Positions 1 through 5,949 of a stretch of 8,613 bases of DNA are shown here, piece after piece. The stretch is from an uncultured Clostridia bacterium. GTDB lineage: Bacteria > Bacillota > Clostridia > Oscillospirales > Acutalibacteraceae. Position 1 is the stretch's first letter, and every line of letters begins with the position of its first letter. The position numbers were made by a program, and so were the translations under genes. A model generated the notes under the pieces. That model was given only the letters and a program-made list of their open reading frames with translations. It did no database searches and was not told the origin of the DNA. Location of the stretch: assembly GCA_947624755.1 (NCBI GenBank), contig CANQLQ010000069.1, positions 1 to 8,613 on the forward strand, in the 5' to 3' direction.

Positions 1-229
1 TACAAGCTGCCCTGCTTGACGGTAAATTATTCCGTCATTTTGCCCAAAAATTCTCGTTAATACACAAAGTATTGACTTAGATTTGGAACATAAAAAGAAA
101 CTTCCAAATTAGGGACAAAGTGTTTTCGCGGAGTAAAATTATAATTTTATATAATTTCTATCCCGCGTAATTCATGCAGGCGATGCCTGCCGCCAATTAG
201 GACACCCTGAATTAATCAGTGCTTCCTTA
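1..229. repeat. MITE-like palindromic repeat, copy A (long form, left end cut off by the window)
   Basis: Positions 1-74 match copy C from 3291 onward almost base for base, so only about 18 bp of the left inverted terminus is missing. The right end (211-229) reads ATTAATCAGTGCTTCCTTA, the inverted terminal motif, and ends in TA. Between the ends it carries a segment (about 75-192) absent from copies B and C but present, inverted, in copy D. This segment includes a 14-bp palindrome (AAAATTATAATTTT, 135-148), CGCGG/CCGCG arms (127-131/163-167) and a GC hairpin (176-190). No reading frame is evident. I interpret it as a non-autonomous transposon relic; a structured RNA or a REP-like element is the alternative. 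Confidence 0.85.
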
Positions 230-285
230 GATTTTCTCTGCGTTTTGATGTGAACTGCCGGATTTTATGACAGGCTAAAAAGGCA

Positions 286-315
286 GGTTCCTTAGATTTA
301 ATCAGTGTTTCCTTA
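286..315. repeat. Solo terminal-repeat fragments of the MITE family
   Basis: Positions 296-315 (ATTTAATCAGTGTTTCCTTA) match the terminal inverted repeat of the family without any element body attached. Just before it, GGTTCCTTA (286-294) matches the extreme right end of copy D. The two ends lie in tandem, facing the same way, downstream of copy A, as expected from nested insertion followed by deletion. The rest of the stretch between copy A and the terminator (230-347) shows no gene. Confidence 0.6.
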
Positions 316-347
316 AAAGATGAATCATAATCAAGATATAAGTAAAA

Positions 348-387
348 AAGCCCTCCTCATTGCCACACTCGGCAGTGAGGAGGGCTT
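348..387 (-). terminator. Rho-independent terminator of the acetyltransferase gene
   Basis: A 17-bp stem (348-364 pairs with 371-387, with one G.T pair) encloses a 6-nt loop (ACACTC). On the minus strand the hairpin is followed by a run of six T, complementary to the A run at 344-349. It starts about 20 bp after the stop codon of the acetyltransferase gene, which is the right place and direction. The plus-strand side has no long T run. Confidence 0.93.
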
Positions 388-406
388 CACTTTGATAAAC
401 TGTAAG

Positions 407-958
407 TCAGCGTTCCGATTTTAACAAAGCGTAGTAGCAAGCGTCACAAATACCCTGATTATTCCAATCGGAACTACGCAAAGTTCCCTCATATTTCATT
501 GAGCATTTTTGCATTACCTTGCCGGAATTTGGATTTCTCGGGTCGTGTCTTGATTCGATACGGTTTACTCCTACTTCATCAAACAAAAAGTCCATAACCG
601 CCTTGAGAGCCTCTGATGTAATTCCCTGATGCCACCATGCTTTCGAGAGACAATATCCGATATGTACTGATGAAACTTTTTCGTCCATATGTACTACCGC
701 AATATCTCCGATCGGCTCATTCCCGTTTTCTTTTAATACAATAGCCCAATGATAAAAACTGTCGTCAGAATATTGCTTTACCCAATTGTCTGTTACTCTT
801 TGACTTATCTCCTTACTTGAATGAGCCGGCCACATTAAATATTTAGTAACTTCTTTATCCGATGCCCAATTTTTATACATTGCGGCGGCGTCTTCACTCA
901 CATATCTTCTTAAAATTAATCTGTCTGTCTCTAACCTTTGTGTTGCGCAATGTTTCAT
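407..958 (-). CDS. GNAT-family N-acetyltransferase, RimJ/RimL type
   Basis: This 183-residue protein is full length for the Acetyltransf_3 (RimJ/RimL) group, which transfers acetyl from acetyl-CoA to an amino group; the substrate cannot be read from the sequence. Visible marks are the N-terminal LETDRLILRRY strand, the acetyl-CoA motif WWHQGITSEAL at about 108-118, and the C-terminal NPNSGKVMQKCSMKYEG block at about 142-158, where the usual LGF is replaced by CSM. There is no signal peptide, so it is cytoplasmic. The ATG at 958 is preceded by AAGGAG (967-972), which abuts the end of MITE copy B. The gene lies on the same strand as the GH43 gene and only that MITE separates them, so read-through from upstream is possible. 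A strong terminator follows. Related proteins acetylate ribosomal proteins, antibiotics or small amines; none is favoured here. Confidence 0.9.
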   Translation of the reverse strand: MKHCATQRLETDRLILRRYVSEDAAAMYKNWASDKEVTKYLMWPAHSSKEISQRVTDNWVKQYSDDSFYHWAIVLKENGNEPIGDIAVVHMDEKVSSVHIGYCLSKAWWHQGITSEALKAVMDFLFDEVGVNRIESRHDPRNPNSGKVMQKCSMKYEGTLRSSDWNNQGICDACYYALLKSER

Positions 959-966
959 AAGTTATT

Positions 967-973
967 CTCCTTA
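967..973 (-). promoter_or_regulatory. Shine-Dalgarno TAAGGAG at the edge of MITE copy B
   Basis: On the minus strand the sequence reads TTCCC-TAAGGAG followed by 8 nt and ATG. TTCCC is the last part of the repeat, and the TA is the presumed target-site base pair. The ribosome binding site of the acetyltransferase gene therefore begins at the repeat boundary. Copy C has the same arrangement at the same distance from its downstream gene. Confidence 0.7.
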
Positions 974-1138
974 GGGAATCACTGATTAATACAAGCCGCC
1001 CTACTTGACGGTAAATTATTCCGTCAATTAGCCCAAAAATTCTCGTTAATACACAAAGTATTGCCTCCAATTTTTGAACAAACTGACGAAAAATTTCCTC
1101 GTCAATTAGGACATCCTGAATTAATCAGTGCTTCCTTA
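972..1138. repeat. MITE-like repeat, copy B (short form, 167 bp)
   Basis: It runs from TAGGGAATCACTGATTAAT at the left to ATTAATCAGTGCTTCCTTA at the right. The two ends are imperfect inverted repeats over about 55-60 bp, including GACGG/CCGTC on the left and GACG/CGTC on the right. The centre is AATAC-ACAAA-GTATT, so the whole unit could fold into one long hairpin. Both termini carry TA, consistent with a TA target duplication. It fills nearly all of the space between the GH43 stop (13 bp away) and the acetyltransferase Shine-Dalgarno sequence. It has no coding capacity. Confidence 0.9.
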
Positions 1139-1152
1139 GGTTTATTTTGTCG

Positions 1153-3111
1153 TTACTTAGCGTCCGAATAGGGCAGGGCTGACGGTACGGGCTGTGGTGT
1201 CACGGTCGGACCGTACACTGAAAGAGCATCAACTCCGCTTTCGGTGGGAACAAATTTAACTCTGTCAATGCATATCTTTCGGTTATGTACCTGCGTTGTG
1301 CTGTTGTGGCAATGATAAACAATGAAAAGTTCGCTGCCATCGGGTGACGGTACAAACGCATGGTGACCTGTTCCGTGAACGAAAGAATCTGCGCTGACGA
1401 TAGGATTATTTTCATATCTTGTGAATGTGCCGAGCGGTGAATCGGACGTTGCATAACCTATATTGTAATTAATATTGAAATAAAAATCGCCGCTGTATGA
1501 AAGGTAGTATGTGCCATTGTGCTTTAGCATAAACGGGGCTTCATTTACCCAGCCTTCCCATTGCTTATTCGGAGCGGTAAGCAGAGTGAGTGTATCGAGC
1601 TTTGCCGAAAGAAGGTCGCCGTTCATTTCAACGCCCCAAATCTGCTGTCCTTCGCCTTCGCTGTGGAGAATTCTTGAAAAATACATATATATCCTTCCGT
1701 CATCATCAAAAAGAAGGTTTCCGTCAATTGCGTTGAAATCGAAAAGGAAATTATCCGATGTCTTTCTGAACGGGCCGAGAGGGGAGTCGGCTACTGCAAC
1801 GGCTGAATATTCCTGCGCGCTGTAAAGCATATAGAACCGGTTATTGTAATAGTAAACTTCAGGCGCCCAGAAGTTGTATTCGCCAAGAATGTCCGGCTTT
1901 TCGGCAACAACACCGGCATAATTCCAGTTTACAAGATCTTTTGAAGTATAAGCTTCAAAGCCGTTTGCTGAAAAACCGTTTGTTATGTAAAGATAATATG
2001 TGCCGTCATGGAAAAGTACATATGGATCTGCGCCGTCGGGCATAACAGGGTTGGTATATGTTTCGCCGTTATATGAATAGTTGAAGGCAGATATTTTTAC
2101 ATCGGTAACCGTACCTTTTTTCGATGAATATGTTCCTATATCATTTCCTTTGAAATTAACGGGAATGTCAAAAACAGGATACGGCTCACTGTCAAGACTG
2201 CTATTGTAAAGGTAGCATTTTGCTGTTTTGCCGTCGGACGTAATTTTCATTTCATAAGCCTGATTTTTCTTTATGTTTACCTTTTTGCTTGAAGCAAGAC
2301 TGTATTCATCGCCGTTTTTGACAATGATGCCTGTTGCGCCCTGTGAGGGATTGATAAAGAAAAGGTAGCCTTCAAAATCGTTCTTGTCAATTTCAGAACC
2401 AAAGATAATACCGCTCATACCGTTTGCACTTTCGCTTACTTTGGCCGAGGTTTCAAACGCACCGTCTGCTTTTCCCGATTTTATCGCATCATACCGTGTC
2501 TTTACAAGTTTCTTTTCATAGCTTGCATGAAAGCCGAATTCATATTCGGCGCCGTCATAAACGACCTTGCAAGTGCCGAGATTCTGACTTTCGCGAATTG
2601 CGGTAAGGTGTAAAAGACTGCTCGGAGCGGCCGCAAAGGCTGAAGTAAAAATCATTGAAATTGTAAGAACTATTGACGCTATTGCGTTATACTGCCATAC
2701 AAAAAAGATGAATATTGCCCCGATTATTCCCGAAAGACCGGCAAGGACAGTGCCGATTTTTACTACTGCCTCGTACTCGGAAAATCTAAATTCACCCGAA
2801 ACCTTTTTACCCGCTTCAATAGACGTATACTGAATTTCACTTGCTCCGCGAGTAAGGTAAGTATCCGTTTTCGGAACATCGGCTATTAGCATTACATTTT
2901 CAATAGCCTCACCCGTTTTATTGTGCAGGCTTGTTATGAATTTGATTTCTTCGCCCTTTTGATATTCGCTTTTTTCGGGATATACCGAAAGTAAAAAAGT
3001 GTCTGCGTCTGCCGCTTCGTCCGCCGCAAAGGAAACGGCACCGCAGGCAAACAAAAGACAAAGAGCCAAAATTAAATTAATAAAAAATTTAAAAAATCTT
3101 GTTCGCTTCAT
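1153..3111 (-). CDS. Secreted or membrane-anchored GH43-family glycosidase
   Basis: This 652-residue enzyme is predicted to hydrolyse arabinan, xylan or arabinoxylan side chains outside the cell. A signal peptide (about 1-29) has K/R residues, a hydrophobic core and a VSFA-AD cleavage site. Residues 37-110 look like a beta-sandwich (CARDB/DUF11-like). Two hydrophobic segments follow (about 117-139 and 143-162). Residues about 190-345 resemble a LamG/DUF1080-like sandwich. The five-bladed GH43 propeller is about 352-625. The expected catalytic trio is visible: Asp362 (GADPYVL), Asp463 (AIDGNLLFDDDG) and Glu524 (NEAPFML); WAPE (415-418) and His583/584 are also typical. The ATG has GGAGG about 7 nt upstream and a promoter about 60 bp upstream. 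Exact specificity (endo-arabinanase, arabinofuranosidase or xylosidase) cannot be decided. The internal membrane hairpin is unusual. Confidence 0.88.
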   Translation of the reverse strand: MKRTRFFKFFINLILALCLLFACGAVSFAADEAADADTFLLSVYPEKSEYQKGEEIKFITSLHNKTGEAIENVMLIADVPKTDTYLTRGASEIQYTSIEAGKKVSGEFRFSEYEAVVKIGTVLAGLSGIIGAIFIFFVWQYNAIASIVLTISMIFTSAFAAAPSSLLHLTAIRESQNLGTCKVVYDGAEYEFGFHASYEKKLVKTRYDAIKSGKADGAFETSAKVSESANGMSGIIFGSEIDKNDFEGYLFFINPSQGATGIIVKNGDEYSLASSKKVNIKKNQAYEMKITSDGKTAKCYLYNSSLDSEPYPVFDIPVNFKGNDIGTYSSKKGTVTDVKISAFNYSYNGETYTNPVMPDGADPYVLFHDGTYYLYITNGFSANGFEAYTSKDLVNWNYAGVVAEKPDILGEYNFWAPEVYYYNNRFYMLYSAQEYSAVAVADSPLGPFRKTSDNFLFDFNAIDGNLLFDDDGRIYMYFSRILHSEGEGQQIWGVEMNGDLLSAKLDTLTLLTAPNKQWEGWVNEAPFMLKHNGTYYLSYSGDFYFNINYNIGYATSDSPLGTFTRYENNPIVSADSFVHGTGHHAFVPSPDGSELFIVYHCHNSTTQVHNRKICIDRVKFVPTESGVDALSVYGPTVTPQPVPSALPYSDAK

Positions 3112-3168
3112 AATTTTCCTCCGTATTACGGAAGCTTCGACTGTTCGATGTTTCCTGATTTTATCTAC

Positions 3169-3197
3169 AGTATATATCTATAGGGTAAATTTTGCAA
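3169..3197 (-). promoter_or_regulatory. Sigma-A-type promoter of the GH43 gene
   Basis: On the minus strand, TTGCAA (3192-3197) and TATACT (3169-3174) are separated by exactly 17 bp. Transcription would start near 3162, leaving a leader of about 50 nt before the ATG at 3111. The leader contains a small CCGT-AAT-ACGG hairpin next to the GGAGG ribosome binding site. No clear operator or cre-like box is seen. Confidence 0.6.
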
Positions 3198-3229
3198 CAA
3201 TTTATATAAATTTATATTTTTATAATTTA

Positions 3230-3258
3230 TTGCCAAACTTCCTTTCTTATGGTAAACT
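3230..3258 (+). promoter_or_regulatory. Possible promoter for the SGNH esterase / acetyltransferase operon
   Basis: TTGCCA (3230-3235) and TAAACT (3253-3258) lie 17 bp apart in the AT-rich divergent intergenic region. The -35 matches 5 of 6 consensus bases and the -10 matches 4 of 6. If used, transcription would start near 3265 and run through all of MITE copy C, putting a 167-nt foldable repeat in the 5' leader. A promoter inside the repeat is the alternative. Confidence 0.35.
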
Positions 3259-3272
3259 TAAAATATGTAAAC

Positions 3273-3439
3273 TAAGGAATCACTGATTAATACAAGCCGC
3301 CCTGCTTGTCGGTAAATTATTCCGTCATTTTGCCCAAAAATTCTCGTTAATACACAAAGTATTGCCTCAAATTTTTGAACAAACTGACGAAAAATTTCCT
3401 CGCCACTCAGGACACCCTGAATTAATCAGTGATTCCCTA
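3273..3439. repeat. MITE-like repeat, copy C (short form, 167 bp)
   Basis: It has the same length and layout as copy B and is nearly identical over most of its length. The ends are TAAGGAATCACTGATTAAT and ATTAATCAGTGATTCCCTA, again bounded by TA on each side. It lies between the likely promoter and the start of the SGNH esterase gene. Its right end sits 12 nt before that start codon, as copy B's left end does before the acetyltransferase gene. Confidence 0.9.
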
Positions 3440-3444
3440 AGGGT
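3438..3444 (+). promoter_or_regulatory. Shine-Dalgarno TAAGGGT at the edge of MITE copy C
   Basis: The repeat ends TTCCC-TA and the sequence continues AAGGGTG, then ATG at 3453. The purine-rich AAGGG is the only ribosome-binding candidate upstream of the SGNH esterase, so its ribosome binding site starts at the repeat junction. The geometry matches the copy B junction. Confidence 0.6.
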
Positions 3445-3452
3445 GTGATAAA

Positions 3453-4109
3453 ATGTTTAAAAGAAAAGAAGAAAAAATCTTTTTAAAAACAAAATATGAT
3501 AAAATAAAGCAGACGAAGAAGGATAACTTTACTTTTTTAAATAAAACCTGCTGTCAAAAAGGGCAGACGGTTCTTGTCGGCGACTCAATAACAGAAATTT
3601 GGAACATAACGGACTTGTTTGCCGATTATACAAAAAGCACTTCACTTGCGGTTTATAACCGTGGCATAAGCGGAGATACGAGCGACAGACTTCTTGAAAG
3701 AATAAAAGAGAATGTAACCGTAATTGAACCGAAAAATATCATAATGCTCATAGGAACAAATGACCTCGGAGTAAACAGTACGTTGGATTTTACAGCAAAA
3801 TATGTAAGCAAAATTCTTGATATAATAAAAACCGACTGCCCAAAGGCAAAGGTAATTTTACAGGCAATTTATCCCGTCAACAAAAATATTGACAAATATA
3901 TGGTCGGTTCAAGAAATAACGCGGACATAAAAATTGTAAATCAAAAGCTTAAAGATATTGCAAATAGAAAGGGCGTTGTTTTTTCTGATTTTACCGATAT
4001 TCTCAGCGATAAAAAAGGTAATTTCAATAAAGAATACACCTATGACGGTTTGCACCCGAACGCAAAGGGCTTTGCGGTTGTTACACAAGAGCTTTTGAAA
4101 TTATTGTAA
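3453..4109 (+). CDS. SGNH/GDSL-family hydrolase (putative acyl/acetyl esterase)
   Basis: This 218-residue serine hydrolase resembles the platelet-activating-factor acetylhydrolase-like/TesA-like SGNH group, which removes acyl (often acetyl) groups from sugars or lipids. All signature blocks are visible: block I GDSIT with nucleophile Ser45, block II oxyanion Gly71 (NRGISGD), block III GTND with Asn103, and block V DGLHP with Asp198 and His201. There is no signal peptide; the N-terminus is Lys-rich and charged, so it probably acts in the cytoplasm on imported substrate. The gene ends 13 bp before the next start, and its stop codon overlaps the next ribosome binding site region, so the two genes form an operon. 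The substrate is unknown; carbohydrate O-acetyl groups are a reasonable guess given the partner gene. Confidence 0.9.
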   Translation: MFKRKEEKIFLKTKYDKIKQTKKDNFTFLNKTCCQKGQTVLVGDSITEIWNITDLFADYTKSTSLAVYNRGISGDTSDRLLERIKENVTVIEPKNIIMLIGTNDLGVNSTLDFTAKYVSKILDIIKTDCPKAKVILQAIYPVNKNIDKYMVGSRNNADIKIVNQKLKDIANRKGVVFSDFTDILSDKKGNFNKEYTYDGLHPNAKGFAVVTQELLKLL

Positions 4110-4122
4110 AGGAGGGAAAATT

Positions 4123-4731
4123 TTGGATATTGAACAGAAAAAAAGAATGCGGGAAGGACGGCTTTATGACCCTGCCGACGACAGCATAATAACACAGCAG
4201 AGAAAGTGCCTTGAAAAGCTGTATGATTTTAACTTGACAAGGCCGCATGAGGTTGAAAAGCGTGATGCGATGCTCAAAGATATGCTTGCCGAATGCGGAG
4301 AAAACTGTTATATCGAACCGCCGTTTCACGCAAACTTCGGCGGCAGGCACGTCCATTTCGGCAATGAGGTTTATGCAAATTTCAATTTAACAATGGTTGA
4401 CGACGGCCATATATATGTCGGCGACAATGTTATGTTTGCGCCGAATGTTGTTGTCGCAACGGCAGGACACCCTATTCTTCCCGAGCTTCGTGAAAGAGGG
4501 CTTCAGTATAACGCAGATGTTCATATAGGCAAAAATGTATGGATAGGTGCGGGCGCTCTTATTATGCCCGGTGTTACCATAGGAGATAATTGTGTTATCG
4601 GTGCAGGCAGCGTTGTTACAAAAGATATTCCACAAAATGTTGTTGCTTACGGCAATCCGTGCAGGGTCGTGCGTGAAATCGGCAAAAAAGATAAAGAATA
4701 CTTTTTCAAAGACAGAAAGATTGATATTTAA
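4123..4731 (+). CDS. Maltose/galactoside-type sugar O-acetyltransferase (LacA/Maa/NodL group)
   Basis: This 202-residue protein is a normal-length member of the family that moves acetyl from acetyl-CoA to a sugar hydroxyl, acting as a left-handed beta-helix trimer in the cytoplasm. An N-terminal Mac domain (about 6-60, MREGRLYDPADD) precedes hexapeptide repeats (about 72-175, e.g. VHIGKNVWIGAGALIMPG). The catalytic His is His116 in TAGHP, as in LacA. The start is TTG at 4123, chosen because AAAGGAGGG (4108-4116) lies just upstream; the next in-frame ATG (4147) has no ribosome binding site. It is translated directly after the SGNH esterase, so one enzyme that may remove acetyl groups is paired with one that adds them. 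No hairpin terminator is seen before MITE copy D. Confidence 0.92.
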   Translation: MDIEQKKRMREGRLYDPADDSIITQQRKCLEKLYDFNLTRPHEVEKRDAMLKDMLAECGENCYIEPPFHANFGGRHVHFGNEVYANFNLTMVDDGHIYVGDNVMFAPNVVVATAGHPILPELRERGLQYNADVHIGKNVWIGAGALIMPGVTIGDNCVIGAGSVVTKDIPQNVVAYGNPCRVVREIGKKDKEYFFKDRKIDI

Positions 4732-4757
4732 AGACCGCCCGATAAATTATTTAAAGC

Positions 4758-5037
4758 TAAGGAAGCTCTGATTAAATCTAATGCTCATATTGATTAGCAA
4801 ATTTTTCGGCACGCATGGCGTGCGGCATTACGCGGGATAGAAATTATATAAAATTATAATTTTAAACCACGAAAACACTTTGTTGCTAATTTGGAAGTAT
4901 CTTTTTATGTTCCAAAAATCTAAGTCAATACCTTTGTGTATTGTGCGTATTGCTGAGTATTTTGGCAAAGTATTACGGAAAATTTGCAAGCAATATGAGT
5001 ATTAAGCCCTAAGCGTGATTTAATCAGAGGTTCCTTA
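4758..5037. repeat. MITE-like repeat, copy D (long form, 280 bp)
   Basis: The termini TAAGGAAGCTCTGATTAAAT and (reverse complement of the right end) TAAGGAACCTCTGATTAAAT are inverted repeats flanked by TA. The inverted similarity continues inward: AATGCTCATATTG on the left pairs with CAATATGAGTATT on the right. The core matches copy A in the opposite orientation, including the AAAATTATAATTTT palindrome (4850-4863) and a GC hairpin (4809-4823). The outer arms differ from copies A-C. It makes up most of the 358-bp gap between the O-acetyltransferase and AIM24 genes. Confidence 0.88.
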
Positions 5038-5048
5038 ATAATAAAAGA

Positions 5049-5059
5049 TATAATATAAT
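5049..5059 (+). promoter_or_regulatory. Probable -10 region(s) of the AIM24-family gene next to MITE copy D
   Basis: Two overlapping perfect TATAAT hexamers (5049-5054 and 5054-5059) lie 12 bp downstream of the right end of copy D. No good TTGACA is found 16-18 bp upstream; that position falls inside the terminus of the repeat (about 5026-5037). Either the repeat supplies a weak -35 or the promoter relies on another feature. Confidence 0.45.
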
Positions 5060-5089
5060 TACATTATCATAACGAAAAGGAGATTTAAC

Positions 5090-5779
5090 ATGAAGTACAA
5101 GATTATTGGTGAACCGCTTCCCGTTGTTATCTGCGATGTTGAACCGGGAGAAACTATTATAACCGAAAGCGGAAGTATGAGCTGGATGAGTCCGAACATG
5201 AAAATGGAAACCGGTTCTCACGGAGGACTCGGAAAGGCCATCGGCAGAATGTTTGCCGGCGAAAAACTTTTTCAGAATAAATATACCTCTCAGGGCGGTA
5301 CCGGTCAAATTGCATTTGCTTCAAGTTTTCCCGGTTCGATCAGGGTATTTAATATTACGCCCGAAGAACCGATGATTGTTCAAAAATCAGGCTTTCTTGC
5401 AAGCGAAAGCACAGTGGAAATTTCTGTATATTTCCAAAAGAAAATTGGTGTCGGTTTCTTTGGCGGTGAAGGTTTTATTATGCAAAGGTTAAGCGGCAAC
5501 GGAACGGCTTTCATCGAAATTGACGGCACAGCAGTTGAATATGATTTGCAGGACGGTCAGTCAATAATTGTTGACACAGGCTATCTTGCCGCAATGTCAG
5601 CCTCGTGCAAAATGGAGATTACAACCGTACCCGGTATTAAAAATAAGCTTTTTGGCGGCGAAGGTCTTTTTAACACGGTTATTTACGGTCCGGGAAAAGT
5701 AATTCTTCAAAGTATGCCGAAAAATGTTGTTGCCGGAGCTCTTTATGTCGGTGTTCCGTCTGTTAATAACAACGGCTGA
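5090..5779 (+). CDS. AIM24-family protein (TIGR00266 type)
   Basis: This 229-residue protein matches the bacterial AIM24/TIGR00266 family, Gly-rich beta proteins of unknown biochemical function that share a fold with a mitochondrial protein named for inheritance defects. Visible features are the N-terminal VEPGETIITESGSMSWMS block, GGLGKAIGRMFAGE at about 45-58, and two similar FGGEG segments (about 124-128 and 188-192), each followed by a Gly-containing turn and a beta strand, suggesting internal duplication. There is no signal peptide or transmembrane segment. A clear AAAGGAG lies about 8 nt before the ATG. The gene is flanked by MITE copy D upstream and a half repeat starting directly at its stop codon, so it is probably transcribed alone. 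It converges with ychF. Confidence 0.87.
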   Translation: MKYKIIGEPLPVVICDVEPGETIITESGSMSWMSPNMKMETGSHGGLGKAIGRMFAGEKLFQNKYTSQGGTGQIAFASSFPGSIRVFNITPEEPMIVQKSGFLASESTVEISVYFQKKIGVGFFGGEGFIMQRLSGNGTAFIEIDGTAVEYDLQDGQSIIVDTGYLAAMSASCKMEITTVPGIKNKLFGGEGLFNTVIYGPGKVILQSMPKNVVAGALYVGVPSVNNNG

Positions 5780-5841
5780 AAAATTACCGTCAAGTAGGGC
5801 AGCTTGTATTAATCAGAGCTTCCTTAACCGGAGCTTCTCTA
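5780..5841. repeat. Half MITE (one terminus only) plus a second degenerate end
   Basis: Positions 5780-5826 are one terminal arm only, with AAATTACCGTCAAGTAGGGC and then TATTAATCAGAGCTTCCTTA; no body or second arm is found. It begins at the first base after the AIM24 stop codon. Five bases later AGCTTCTCTA (5832-5841) repeats the terminal AGCTTCCTTA, a second degenerate end in tandem. The rest up to the terminator at 5881 shows no gene. Confidence 0.75.
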
Positions 5842-5880
5842 AAAATTTTATGCCGATATTATTTTAAACATCATAACAGA

Positions 5881-5916
5881 AAACAGCGGACAGGTTTTTG
5901 CATCTGACCGCTGTTT
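5881..5916 (-). terminator. Rho-independent terminator of ychF
   Basis: The stem AAACAGCGG/CCGCTGTTT (5881-5889/5908-5916) is extended inward by CAG/CTG after one mismatch, with a loop of about 10 nt. Read on the minus strand it lies 34 bp after the ychF stop codon and is followed by TTTTCTGTT-like T-rich sequence. It may also slow transcription from the converging AIM24-family gene, but its plus-strand T run is weaker. Confidence 0.8.
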
Positions 5917-5949
5917 ATGGTTTAACTTAATATCAATGGCTGTATACTG

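Noticed and set aside
252..288. CTGCC...GGCAG inverted repeat between copy A and the solo end
   Set aside because: Five paired bases with a long loop and no T run; it could arise by chance.
1511..1825. Open frame on the plus strand inside the GH43 gene, and similar ones opposite ychF and int
   Set aside because: They lie fully antisense to well-supported genes, lack ribosome binding sites, and their peptides show no recognisable domain.
3043..3057. Lipobox at LFAC in the GH43 signal peptide
   Set aside because: Phe at the -2 position is a poor fit, and a standard VSFA-AD cleavage site follows; lipoprotein processing is not supported.
3118..3130. CCGT-AAT-ACGG hairpin next to the GH43 ribosome binding site as a riboswitch
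   Set aside because: It is only 4 bp long with no conserved aptamer-like sequence; too small to call.
1..5841. The repeats as a CRISPR array
   Set aside because: Units are 167-280 bp, self-palindromic, in mixed orientation and separated by genes; no short regular repeat-spacer pattern and no cas genes.
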